Positions 18,902-26,710 of a stretch of DNA of 32,770 bases are shown here, in pieces (the stretch's first letter is position 1; each line of letters begins with the position of its first letter). Position numbers and translations under genes: made by a program. This DNA is from Hydrogenophaga intermedia. Its GTDB lineage: Bacteria > Pseudomonadota > Gammaproteobacteria > Burkholderiales > Burkholderiaceae_C. Location of the stretch: contig NZ_CCAE010000051.1 in assembly GCF_000723405.1 (NCBI RefSeq), positions 1 to 32,770 of the forward strand, given 5' to 3'. Below the pieces are notes generated by a model. That model made no database searches. It was given only the letters and a program-made list of their open reading frames with translations, and was not told the DNA's origin.

Positions 18902-19969
18902 TCAGAAGGCGTGCCGCAGCCCGATGTCCAGCCCGCGCGAGGACTGGTTCGCCGCCGTGGTGGAGCCGTTGAGCGCGTAGCCCGCGCCGCCCTTGTTGCT
19001 GACGTGCGCGAAGGTGGTGTAGACCGCCGTGCGCTTGGACAGGTTGTGCACGTAGCCCACGGCCAGTTTGCGCGTCTCGGGCTCCAGCCCGGTCTCGCGC
19101 TTGTAGCTGCCGTAGGACGCGCGGACCTGCCCCACGCCCACGCGCCACTCCACGCCGGTCTGGATGCCCTTGCCCTTGATGCCGCCCAGTCGCTCGTCGG
19201 CGAAGCCCAGCGCGTAGGTCACGGTGCCGAAGTTGTAGGTGAAGCCGTAGTTGCGCGGGCGCGAGTCGTTGCCCAGCTGCTTGAGCTTGCCGGTGGCGAA
19301 GGCCACGTTCCACGGGCCCTGCGCCCAGCCCAGGCGCACGCCCTGGTAGTCGCCATCGTCTTCGTTGGGCGTGCCCTGGGCGTTCTCGCCCCAGGCGATC
19401 ATCGCGTTGCCGTACAGGCCGCCCAAGGTGCCCGCGGGCAGGTGGTAGGCGATGCTGTTGGACGCGCGAATGCCCGCAGGCGTGGAGGACGTGACGCCCA
19501 GCAGCGCCATGATGGCGGTGCCCACCCCGGCGTTGCCGAAGCTGTCGAAGGTGTTCATGTTGCTGTAGCTGGGCACGTAGTCGCGGCCCAGGCGCAGCTC
19601 GCCCCAGGGGCTGAACAGGCTCAGCGTGGAACGGCGGTTGAAGGTGAGCCCCTGCGCCGCGCCCAGGCTGGGGGCGCCGGCCTGGTTGTTGGCGTTGCTG
19701 GCCATGCCCGCGCCGTTGTCGGTGAGGATGCCGCCTTCCAGCACGAAGCCGGCCGACCAGCCGCCGCCCAGGTCTTCCACGCCGCGCACGCCGATGCGCG
19801 TGGTGGTGTTGCCCGAGTGCGTGAGCTGCGTGCGGTCGGTGAGGCTGCCCTGGCCCACGGCGACCAGGGTGTCGAGCACGCCGTACAGCGTGACCGAGCC
19901 CTGCGCGGACGCGGTGGCCGACAAGGCCAGCAGGGGCACACCCAGCAGTGCCATCTTGTGTTTCTTCAT
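18902..19969 (-). CDS. Gram-negative general porin (OmpC/Omp32 type)
   Basis: The protein has 355 residues from ATG 19967-19969, preceded by AGGAGA; an ATG 15 bases upstream is less well placed. The signal peptide MKKHKMALLGVPLLALSATASA is cleaved before QGSVTLYG. Burkholderiales porin marks follow: SVTLYGVLDTL, TTRIGVRGVEDLGGGWSAGF, FNRRSTLSLFSPWGELRLGR and a C-terminal beta-signal ending RHAF. It would form a trimeric 16-strand channel in the outer membrane. It lies downstream of the carboxylase operon but beyond a strong terminator, so it probably has its own promoter or depends on read-through. It may serve uptake for the neighbouring catabolic locus; that is inference. Confidence 0.93.
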   Translation of the reverse strand: MKKHKMALLGVPLLALSATASAQGSVTLYGVLDTLVAVGQGSLTDRTQLTHSGNTTTRIGVRGVEDLGGGWSAGFVLEGGILTDNGAGMASNANNQAGAPSLGAAQGLTFNRRSTLSLFSPWGELRLGRDYVPSYSNMNTFDSFGNAGVGTAIMALLGVTSSTPAGIRASNSIAYHLPAGTLGGLYGNAMIAWGENAQGTPNEDDGDYQGVRLGWAQGPWNVAFATGKLKQLGNDSRPRNYGFTYNFGTVTYALGFADERLGGIKGKGIQTGVEWRVGVGQVRASYGSYKRETGLEPETRKLAVGYVHNLSKRTAVYTTFAHVSNKGGAGYALNGSTTAANQSSRGLDIGLRHAF

Positions 19970-20002
19970 CGAATGTCTCCTCATTGGTTGGGGGTGGGTG
20001 GG

Positions 20003-20044
20003 GAATAAAAAGCGGGCGGTTGGGGGGCGTACCCTCAACGCCCG
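20003..20044 (-). terminator. intrinsic terminator of the acyl-CoA carboxylase operon
   Basis: On the minus strand CGGGCG (20044-20039) and CGCCCG (20018-20013) pair. Inside them TTG/CAA and GGG/CCC continue the stem, with one bulged base and one mismatch. CTTTTTATT follows directly. This is a classic Rho-independent terminator. It overlaps the stop codon of the crotonase gene and ends 43 bases before the porin start. Confidence 0.8.
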
Positions 20045-20856
20045 ATGAAGCGCGGCGGCCGTTTCTCGTGAAAGGCCGCCACGCCCTCGATGCAGTCCTC
20101 GCTGCGGCCGAGTTCGCGCTGCAGGCGCGTCTCCAGCGCCAGTTGCTCCAGCAGCGTGTTCTCGTCGGCCGCGTGCAGCGCGGTCTTGATGTGGCGCAGC
20201 GCCAGCGCGGGGCCGCGCGCCAGGCGCGCGCACACGGCCTCGGCCTCGGCCATCAGCGCGCCGTCGTCGGTGCAGCGCCAGATCAGGCCGGCCTGTTGCG
20301 CGGCCTCGGCGCCCATGGCCTCGCCCAGCAGGCACAGCGCCATGGCGCGGGCGGGGCCGATGAGGCGCGGCAGCAGCCAGGTGGCGCCCGCGTCGGGCAT
20401 GACGCCGATGCGCGCGAAGGCCAGCACGAAGGACGCGCCGCGCGCCGCCAGCACCACGTCGCCCGCCAGCGCCAGGCTCACGCCCGCCCCGGCAGCCACG
20501 CCGTTGACGGCCACCACCACCGGCACCGGCAGCGCGCGCAGGCGCAGCACCAGCGGATTGAAGTCGCGTTCCAGCATGGCACCCAGGTCGCGGCGGCCAT
20601 CGGGGCCGACGTCGTGGCCGTTGTCTTCGCGGCTGCCCAGGTCCGCGCCCGAGCAGAAGCCGCGCCCCGCGCCGGTGAGCAGCACGCAACGCAAGTTGGC
20701 GTCGCGCTCCAGTGCGTCCAGCACCTCGCGCAGGTCGGCGTGCAGGCGCGCCGACAGGCCGTTGAGGCGCTCGGGCTGGTCCAGCGTGAGGCGCGCCAGG
20801 CCGTCCTCGCTCTCCAGGCGCACGGTGCGGTGGGTGGTGACGAGGGTCTGCTTCAT
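20035..20856 (-). CDS. crotonase-family protein, PaaG-like enoyl-CoA isomerase/hydratase
   Basis: The 273-residue protein is coupled by a 4-bp overlap to the flavoprotein gene upstream. Crotonase blocks are TGAGRGFCSGADL, VNGVAAGAGVSLALAGDVVL and FARIGVMPDAGATWLLPRL. By eye it is closest to PaaG (1,2-epoxyphenylacetyl-CoA isomerase): the two hydratase glutamates of classical enoyl-CoA hydratase are absent and an aspartate (D155 in PDAG) stands where PaaG-type isomerases keep their acid/base. It may therefore shift a double bond or rearrange a CoA ester rather than hydrate it. The adjacent genes do not indicate phenylacetate catabolism. The terminator overlaps its stop. Confidence 0.85.
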   Translation of the reverse strand: MKQTLVTTHRTVRLESEDGLARLTLDQPERLNGLSARLHADLREVLDALERDANLRCVLLTGAGRGFCSGADLGSREDNGHDVGPDGRRDLGAMLERDFNPLVLRLRALPVPVVVAVNGVAAGAGVSLALAGDVVLAARGASFVLAFARIGVMPDAGATWLLPRLIGPARAMALCLLGEAMGAEAAQQAGLIWRCTDDGALMAEAEAVCARLARGPALALRHIKTALHAADENTLLEQLALETRLQRELGRSEDCIEGVAAFHEKRPPRFIGR

Positions 20857-21842
20857 GGCAGTTGCACCTCGTCCAGGTGGCGCACCGCCGGGCTGGCCGG
20901 CAGGCGGCAGGCAGCGGCGTACTCGGCCGCCATGCGCGAGACCAGCTCGGCCACGCCCGGCACGTCGTGGATGGTGGCCACGCCGTGGCCCGCGCTCCAG
21001 AAGTCGCGCCAGGCCTTGGCCTCGGTGTCGGCGATGCCGGCGATGTCGGGCCGCTTGGGTGGCAGCGTCGCGACGTCGATGCCGAAGCGCTCGATGGAGG
21101 CGCGCAGGAAGTTGGCGTGCACGCCGGTGAAGCGGTCGGTGTTCACCAGATCACCCACACCGCTGTCCACGATCATCTGTTTGAACTCGGCCTGCGCGTG
21201 CGATTCGCGCGTGGCGTTGAAGCGCGTGCCGATGTAGGCCAGGTCCGCGCCCAGCGCCTCGGCAGCGCGAATCTGGTGCCCGTCGTTGATGCCGCCGCCC
21301 AGGATGAGGCAGCCGCGCCAGAACTCGCGGACCTCGCGCACCAGCGAGAACATGCTCTGGTGGCTGGCGTGGCCGCCCGCGCCACCGCCCACGCAGATGA
21401 GCCCGTCCACGCCGGCCTCGGCGGCCTTGCGCGCCTGCGCGGCGCTCACCACGTCGGAGAACACCACGCCGCCATAGGCGTGCACCGCCTCGGCCACCGG
21501 CGCGGGGTTGCCCAGGCTGGTCAGTACCAGCGGCACGCGGTGCTTCACCACGATGTCCAGGTCGGGCAGGAAGCGCGGGTTGCTGCGGTGGCACACCAGG
21601 TTCACGCCGAAGGGCGCCACGCGCGCCTGCGGGTTCGTGGACTCGTGGTCGTCGAGCTCGGTGCGCAGCGCAGTGATCCACTCGTCGAGTTGCGACGAGG
21701 GCCGCGCGTTGACGTGCGGGAAGGTGCCCACCACGCCGGCCAGGCACAGGGCCTTCACCAGCGGCGGGAAGGACACGAGGAACATGGGCGCGCCGATGGC
21801 GGGAATCGCGAGGCGGCCGTGCAGGAGGTCGGGGATGGGCAT
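20853..21842 (-). CDS. nitronate monooxygenase-family FMN flavoprotein
   Basis: The 329-residue protein is a predicted TIM barrel of the 2-nitropropane dioxygenase/FabK superfamily. Visible motifs are AIGAPMFLVSFPPLVKA at the N-terminus, GVNLVCHRSNPR, CVGGGAGGHASHQ and LGGGINDGHQIRAAEALGAD (FMN phosphate binding), then YIGTRFNATRESHA. Nitronate monooxygenases oxidise toxic nitronates, but FabK-like members reduce enoyl thioesters. Its position, 13 bp after the carboxylase alpha gene and coupled to a crotonase, favours a role on a CoA thioester. That is inference. It has no membrane segment or signal peptide. Confidence 0.85.
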   Translation of the reverse strand: MPIPDLLHGRLAIPAIGAPMFLVSFPPLVKALCLAGVVGTFPHVNARPSSQLDEWITALRTELDDHESTNPQARVAPFGVNLVCHRSNPRFLPDLDIVVKHRVPLVLTSLGNPAPVAEAVHAYGGVVFSDVVSAAQARKAAEAGVDGLICVGGGAGGHASHQSMFSLVREVREFWRGCLILGGGINDGHQIRAAEALGADLAYIGTRFNATRESHAQAEFKQMIVDSGVGDLVNTDRFTGVHANFLRASIERFGIDVATLPPKRPDIAGIADTEAKAWRDFWSAGHGVATIHDVPGVAELVSRMAAEYAAACRLPASPAVRHLDEVQLP

Positions 21843-21855
21843 GGCGGCGCTCCTT

Positions 21856-23871
21856 TCAGTTCACGGCCGCGGCCTGCGCCACGCCCTGCACCGCTTCCAC
21901 ACGCGCCAGCGCCTGGCCCGGCGCCACCTGCTGGCCCTCGTCCACGCCCAGCTCGGCCACGGTGCCGTCGTGCGGCGCGGCCAGCACGTGTTCCATCTTC
22001 ATGGCCTCCAGCACCACGATCGGGTCGCCACGGCGCACGGCCTCGCCGGCCTGGCGCAGCACCTTCACCACGCGGCCGTTGAGCGGCGCGCGCAGGCTGC
22101 CGCTGGCGCCGGGGCCGCCGGCGCTGGCCGCGGGTTCGAAGGTGAGGTCCTCGAACACGGCCTCGGCGCCGGCCTCGACACCGGTCATTTGCAAGGCGAT
22201 GCCGCGCGCACCGCGCACCGCCAGCGCCTCGCAGGCCAGGCCGTCGAGCTCCAGGCGCAGGCGGTCGCCCTCGGGCAGGCCGAGCCAGCGCACCGTGCGC
22301 ACGTTCCCTTGCGCGTCGCGCACGCCCACGCTGTCGCCGTTGGCGTGCACGGCGAAGCGGCGCGGCGCTTCACCCGACGCCAGGCCCAGGCCCAGCCGCA
22401 CCGAGCGCGCGTGCACGCCGGTGCTGGACCAGCCGAGGAACTCACCACCCACCGCGTGCTCCGGCGCGGGCAGCGTGGCGAGCGCGGCGGCGGCCACGGT
22501 CCACACCGCGTCGGGCACGGGCGCCGCGCGTTCGGCGTTGCCGGGGAAGTGGCGCCCGATGAAACCGGTGGAGAAGTCCCCCGAGAGAAACGCCGGGTGG
22601 CGCAGCACCATCGCCAGGAAAGAGCGGTTGGTGGGCAGGCCCAGGCAGACGGTTCGGTCCAGCGCGTCGGCCAGTTGGCGCGCGGCCTGCTCGCGGGTCG
22701 CGCCGTGCGCGATCACCTTGGCGAGCATGGAGTCGTACCAGGGGCTCACCACGCTGCCGTCGCGCAGCGCATGGTCGGTGCGGGCGCCCTCGGCCGCCCG
22801 CCAGCGCGCGATGGTGCCGGTCTGCGGCAGGAAATCGCTGGCGGGCGATTCGGCGCACAGCCGCACCTCGATGGCGTGGCCGCGCAAGTGCACGTCTTCC
22901 TGCGCGATGGGCAACGGCTCGCCGGCGGCCACGCGCAACTGCAGCTCCACCAGGTCCAGGCCGGTCACGGCCTCGGTCACCGGGTGCTCCACCTGCAGCC
23001 GGGTGTTCATCTCCATGAAGTAGTAGGCGCCGTCGGTGTCGAGCAGGAACTCCACCGTGCCCGCGCCGCGGTAGCCGATCTGGCGCGCCACGGCCACGGC
23101 GCTGGCGCCCATGCGCTCGCGCAGCGCGGCGTCCACCGCGGGCGACGGCGCCTCCTCCACGATCTTCTGGTGGCGCCGCTGGATGGAGCAGTCGCGCTCG
23201 CCCAGGTGGATGGTGCGGCCGTGCGCGTCGGCCATCACCTGCACCTCCACGTGGCGCGGCGCCATCAGCGCGCGCTCCAGGATCAGGCGGCCGTCGCCGA
23301 AGGCGCCCTGCGCCTCGGAGCGCGCGGAGTCGAGCGCGGCGGGCAGGTCACTGGCCTGCATCACCAGCCGCATGCCGCGCCCACCGCCACCGGCGGCGGC
23401 CTTCACCATCAGCGGGAAGCCGATGCGCGCGGCCTCGTCGATGAATCGTTCGTTGCGGGTGTCCTCGCCGTCGTAGCCGGGAATGCAGGGCACGCCGGCC
23501 TCGCGCATGCGCTGCTTGGCCAGGGCCTTGTTGCCCATGGCCTCGATGGCCTCGGCCGAGGGGCCGACGAACACCAGCCCGGCCGCTTCGCACGCCGCCG
23601 CGAAGGCCGCGTTCTCGGCCAGGAAGCCATAGCCCGGGTGCACCGCGTCGGCACCGGCCGCGCGCGCGGCAGCCAGCAGGGCCTCGATGTCGAGGTAGGA
23701 GGCGCGCGGCGCGGCGGCGCCGATGCGCACCGCCGCGTCGGCCGCGCGCACGTGCCCGGCATCGCGGTCGGCGTCGGAGTACACGGCCACGGTGCGCAGG
23801 CCCAGGCGGCGCGCGGTGCGCATCACGCGCACGGCGATCTCGCCGCGGTTGGCGATCAGCAGCGTCTTCAT
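21856..23871 (-). CDS. acyl-CoA carboxylase alpha subunit (biotin carboxylase plus biotin carrier)
   Basis: The protein has 671 residues from ATG 23869-23871. A longer frame reaching 24567 is rejected because it overruns the dehydrogenase gene. Order: biotin carboxylase N-domain (LLIANRGEIAVRVMRTARRL), ATP-grasp with KAAAGGGGRGMRL, RDCSIQRRHQKIVEEAPSP, NTRLQVEHPVTE, a linker domain, and a C-terminal biotinyl domain with EAMKMEH (biotinylated lysine about 625). This is the layout of 3-methylcrotonyl-CoA (LiuD/MccA) and geranyl-CoA (AtuF) carboxylases. It charges biotin with bicarbonate and passes CO2 to the subunit at 25051-26670. It overlaps the dehydrogenase gene by 4 bp. The acyl-CoA substrate is not settled. 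Confidence 0.93.
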   Translation of the reverse strand: MKTLLIANRGEIAVRVMRTARRLGLRTVAVYSDADRDAGHVRAADAAVRIGAAAPRASYLDIEALLAAARAAGADAVHPGYGFLAENAAFAAACEAAGLVFVGPSAEAIEAMGNKALAKQRMREAGVPCIPGYDGEDTRNERFIDEAARIGFPLMVKAAAGGGGRGMRLVMQASDLPAALDSARSEAQGAFGDGRLILERALMAPRHVEVQVMADAHGRTIHLGERDCSIQRRHQKIVEEAPSPAVDAALRERMGASAVAVARQIGYRGAGTVEFLLDTDGAYYFMEMNTRLQVEHPVTEAVTGLDLVELQLRVAAGEPLPIAQEDVHLRGHAIEVRLCAESPASDFLPQTGTIARWRAAEGARTDHALRDGSVVSPWYDSMLAKVIAHGATREQAARQLADALDRTVCLGLPTNRSFLAMVLRHPAFLSGDFSTGFIGRHFPGNAERAAPVPDAVWTVAAAALATLPAPEHAVGGEFLGWSSTGVHARSVRLGLGLASGEAPRRFAVHANGDSVGVRDAQGNVRTVRWLGLPEGDRLRLELDGLACEALAVRGARGIALQMTGVEAGAEAVFEDLTFEPAASAGGPGASGSLRAPLNGRVVKVLRQAGEAVRRGDPIVVLEAMKMEHVLAAPHDGTVAELGVDEGQQVAPGQALARVEAVQGVAQAAAVN

Positions 23872-25031
23872 GCGCGGGCCCTTCCGGGCAGCGTGCCCAT
23901 GTGCTTGCAGATCACGGACAGCATCACCTCGTCGGCACCACCGCCGATGGAGGCCAGGCGCCCGTCGCGATAGAGGCGCGAGGCCGGGTTGTCCCAGGTG
24001 AAGCCCATGCCGCCCCAGTACTGCAGGCAGGCGTCGCCCACCACGCGCAGCAGGCGCCCGGCCTTGAGCTTGGCGATGGAGGCGAGCTCGGTCACGTCCT
24101 CGCCGTCCACGTACCGTTCGGTGGCGCGCCACACCAGGGCGCGCAGGCACTGCACGTCGGCGTGCAGCTCGGCCAGGCGAAAGTGCACGCTCTGGTTGTG
24201 CAGCACGGGCTGGCCGAAGATGCGGCGCTCGCGCGTGTACGCCACCGTCTCGGCGATGCAGTCGTCCATCTGCTGCAGGGCATTGGCCGAGGCCCAGAGC
24301 CGCTCCTCCTGGAACTGCTGCATCTGGTAGCTGAAGCCCTGGCCTTCCTCGCCGATGCGAAAGCGTTGCGGCACGCGCACGCCGTCGAAGTTCACGATGC
24401 CCGTGTCCGACGCGCGCATGCCGATCTTGTGGATGCCGCCCTGCACCGTGACGCCGGGCGTGTCCAGCGGCACGCAGAGCAGGGTCTTGTTGCGGTGCGC
24501 GGCGGTGTCGTTGTCGGTGTTCACCAGCAGGCAGATCCAGTCGGCCTGCAGGCTGTTGGTGATCCACATCTTGCTGCCGTCGATCACGTAGTCGCCGCCG
24601 TCGCGGCGCGCGCGCGTGCGGATGGCCGCCACGTCGGAGCCGGCGCCGGGCTCGCTCACGCCGATGCAGGCCACGCGCTCGCCCGCGATAGAGGGGGCCA
24701 GGAACTCGCCCTGCAGTTCGGCGCTGCCGAAGCGCGCGAGCGCGGGCGTGGCCATGTCGGTCTGCACGCCGATGGCCATCTGCACGCCGGCCGAGCGGAT
24801 GTGGCCCAGCGTCTCGGCCATGACCACGCCGTAGGAATAGTCCAGCCCCGCGCCGCCGCAGGCCTCGGGCTTGGTCAGGCCCAGCAGGCCCAGTTCACCC
24901 AGGCCGCGAAAGACCTCGCGCGCGGGGAAGCGGCCAGCCGCCTCCCATTCGTCCACCTGGGGGTTGATGCGCTCGTCGATGAAGCGCCGCAGCGTGCGGC
25001 GCAGCTCCTCGTGTTCGTGCGTGAGTTTCAT
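23868..25031 (-). CDS. acyl-CoA dehydrogenase, AtuD/citronellyl-CoA dehydrogenase-like
   Basis: The 387-residue FAD enzyme shows the family motifs IGVSEPGAGSDVAAIRTRAR, GSKMWITNS, RIFGQPVLHNQSVHFRLAEL and a C-terminal SIGGGADEVML. Its N-terminal half (GLDYSYGVVMAETLGHIRSA, MAIGVQTDMATPALARFGS) resembles Pseudomonas AtuD, citronellyl-CoA dehydrogenase. The position of the MCAD catalytic glutamate holds no Glu, and the QEERL helix has Glu as in isovaleryl-CoA dehydrogenase, which handles branched substrates. It likely makes the 2,3-unsaturated branched acyl-CoA that the adjacent carboxylase acts on. It lies between the two carboxylase genes, 19 bp after the beta gene. Similarity was judged from memory, so substrate is tentative. 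Confidence 0.9.
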   Translation of the reverse strand: MKLTHEHEELRRTLRRFIDERINPQVDEWEAAGRFPAREVFRGLGELGLLGLTKPEACGGAGLDYSYGVVMAETLGHIRSAGVQMAIGVQTDMATPALARFGSAELQGEFLAPSIAGERVACIGVSEPGAGSDVAAIRTRARRDGGDYVIDGSKMWITNSLQADWICLLVNTDNDTAAHRNKTLLCVPLDTPGVTVQGGIHKIGMRASDTGIVNFDGVRVPQRFRIGEEGQGFSYQMQQFQEERLWASANALQQMDDCIAETVAYTRERRIFGQPVLHNQSVHFRLAELHADVQCLRALVWRATERYVDGEDVTELASIAKLKAGRLLRVVGDACLQYWGGMGFTWDNPASRLYRDGRLASIGGGADEVMLSVICKHMGTLPGRARA

Positions 25032-25050
25032 GTCGGGGGAAGGGAAGGAA

Positions 25051-26670
25051 TCAGGGGCGCGCCACCGCGAACTGGATGGGGCGCAGGGCGCGTGTGCGCG
25101 CGTCCTCGCAGACGCCGAGCACGGTGGCGAGCACGCGGCGCGTGTCGCGCGGGTCGATGACGCCGTCGTCGAGCAGCAGGCCCGAGGTGTAGAAGGCCGG
25201 CGTCTGGCGCTCGAAGGTGTCGATGAGCTGCTCGCGCATGGCGGCCAGCGCGGCGGTGTCCACGGCCTTGCCGCGGCGGCGCCAGCCGGCCTCGGTCACC
25301 GACACCATGGTCCCGGCGGCCTGCTCCGCGCCCATGACGCCGGTGCGCGAGGTGGGCCAGGAGAACACGAAGCTCGGCCCGAACGAGCGCCCGCACATGC
25401 CGTAGTTGCCGGCACCGAAGCTGGCGTTGCACAGCACGGTGATCTTGGGCACGGTGGCGTTGGCCACGGCCTGGATCATCTTGGCGCCGTGCTTGATCAT
25501 GCCCTCGCGTTCCGACTGGCGCCCCACCATGAAGCCCGTGGTGTTCTGCAAAAACACCAGCGGCACGCCGGCCTGGCAGCAGGCCTGGATGAAGTGCACC
25601 GCCTTGGTGGCGCCCGACGGATCGAGCGGCCCGTTGTTGGCGAGGAAACCCACGCGGCGGCCCAGCAGCGAGCCGTGCCCGCACACCGTGGCCGGGCCAT
25701 AGCCGGCCTTGAACTCCAGGAACTCCGAGCCGTCGGTGAGGCGCGCGATCACCTCGCGCATGTCCACGGGTTTCTTCTGGTCGGGACCGAACAGGCCCAG
25801 CAGCTCCTCGGGGTCCAGCAGTGGCGCGGGGCCCGTGTCGGCGCGCGGCGGCGCAGCGCGGTTCCAGCCCAGTGCGGCCACCAGCTCGCGCGCCATGCCG
25901 ATGGCGTGCGCGTCGTCCTCGGCCAGGTACTCGGACAGGCCGGTGGTGCTGGCGTGCAGCTCGGCGCCGCCCAACTCTTCGTCGGTGGCGATCTCGCCGG
26001 TGGCGGCCTTGAGCAGCGGCGGCCCCGCGAGGAAGGCCTTGGCGCGCCCGCGCACCATGACCACGTAGTCCGACAGGCCCGGCATGTACGCCCCGCCCGC
26101 CGTGGACGAGCCATGCACCACCGCAATCACCGGAATGCCGGCGGCCGACAGGCGCGCGAGGTTGTAGAAGTTGGCACCGCCGTGGATGAAGTCCTGCACG
26201 CGGTAGTTGAAGAGGTTGGCGCCCGCCGACTCCACCAGGTGCACGAAGGGCAGCTTGTTGTCCAGCGCGATCTGCTGCGCGCGCTGGAACTTCTCGATGC
26301 CCATGGGCTGCATGGCACCGGCGTCGATGCCCGCGTCGTCGGCCACCAGCAGCACGCGCACGCCCGACACCCAGCCGATGCCGCAGACCATGCCGCCCCC
26401 GGGCACGGTGCGCGCGTCGTCGTCGTGGTCCAGCCGGTAGCCGGCCATGGTGGACAGCTCCAGGAAGGGCGCGCCCGGGTCGAGCAGCAGGCCCACGCGC
26501 TCGCGCGGCAGCAGTTGCCCGCGCTTCTCGAACACGGGCGCGGCGCGGGCCGAGGCCTCGCGGGTGCGCTGTTCCAGTTCGCGCAGCCGCTGCAGTTGCG
26601 CCAGGGCATGGCGCGTGTTCTCTCCCGACGCCTCGCTCGCACGCGAGGCGCCGCTCATCCAGACCGGCAT
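25051..26670 (-). CDS. acyl-CoA carboxylase beta subunit (carboxyltransferase)
   Basis: The 539-residue protein has two crotonase-fold carboxyltransferase halves. N-half: RERVGLLLDPGAPFLELS, GGGMVCGIGWVSG, HGSSTAGGAYMPGLSDYVVM. C-half: FLANNGPLDPSGATKAVHFI, FLQNTTGFMVG, ASFGAGNYGMCGRSF, SWPTSRTGVMGAEQAAGTM. Length and motifs fit the 3-methylcrotonyl/geranyl-CoA carboxylase group rather than propionyl-CoA carboxylase. The FSWP after the GMCGR block reads to me more like AtuC than LiuB, but I cannot verify it. It moves carboxyl from biotin to the gamma methyl of a branched enoyl-CoA. Second gene of the minus operon, 40 bp after the Bug receptor. Confidence 0.92.
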   Translation of the reverse strand: MPVWMSGASRASEASGENTRHALAQLQRLRELEQRTREASARAAPVFEKRGQLLPRERVGLLLDPGAPFLELSTMAGYRLDHDDDARTVPGGGMVCGIGWVSGVRVLLVADDAGIDAGAMQPMGIEKFQRAQQIALDNKLPFVHLVESAGANLFNYRVQDFIHGGANFYNLARLSAAGIPVIAVVHGSSTAGGAYMPGLSDYVVMVRGRAKAFLAGPPLLKAATGEIATDEELGGAELHASTTGLSEYLAEDDAHAIGMARELVAALGWNRAAPPRADTGPAPLLDPEELLGLFGPDQKKPVDMREVIARLTDGSEFLEFKAGYGPATVCGHGSLLGRRVGFLANNGPLDPSGATKAVHFIQACCQAGVPLVFLQNTTGFMVGRQSEREGMIKHGAKMIQAVANATVPKITVLCNASFGAGNYGMCGRSFGPSFVFSWPTSRTGVMGAEQAAGTMVSVTEAGWRRRGKAVDTAALAAMREQLIDTFERQTPAFYTSGLLLDDGVIDPRDTRRVLATVLGVCEDARTRALRPIQFAVARP

Positions 26671-26710
26671 GGGGGACTCCTTGGGGGGCCTTAGCGCATG
26701 AAGCGGGGCA

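Noticed and set aside
18869..20008. 379-codon open frame on + over the porin gene
   Set aside because: It is antisense to a porin with signal peptide, beta-strand motifs and terminal Phe, and it shows shadow composition.
21508..23973. 821-codon open frame on + across the biotin carboxylase gene
   Set aside because: It is antisense to a complete carboxylase alpha gene with a biotin site, and its composition is that of a shadow.
21856..24567. 903-residue fusion reading of the carboxylase alpha gene
   Set aside because: The first 232 residues are a shadow of the acyl-CoA dehydrogenase gene. The biotin carboxylase domain starts exactly at ATG 23871.
24871..26694. 607-codon open frame on + across the carboxyltransferase gene
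   Set aside because: The carboxyltransferase on - has clear motifs in both halves. The + frame has none.
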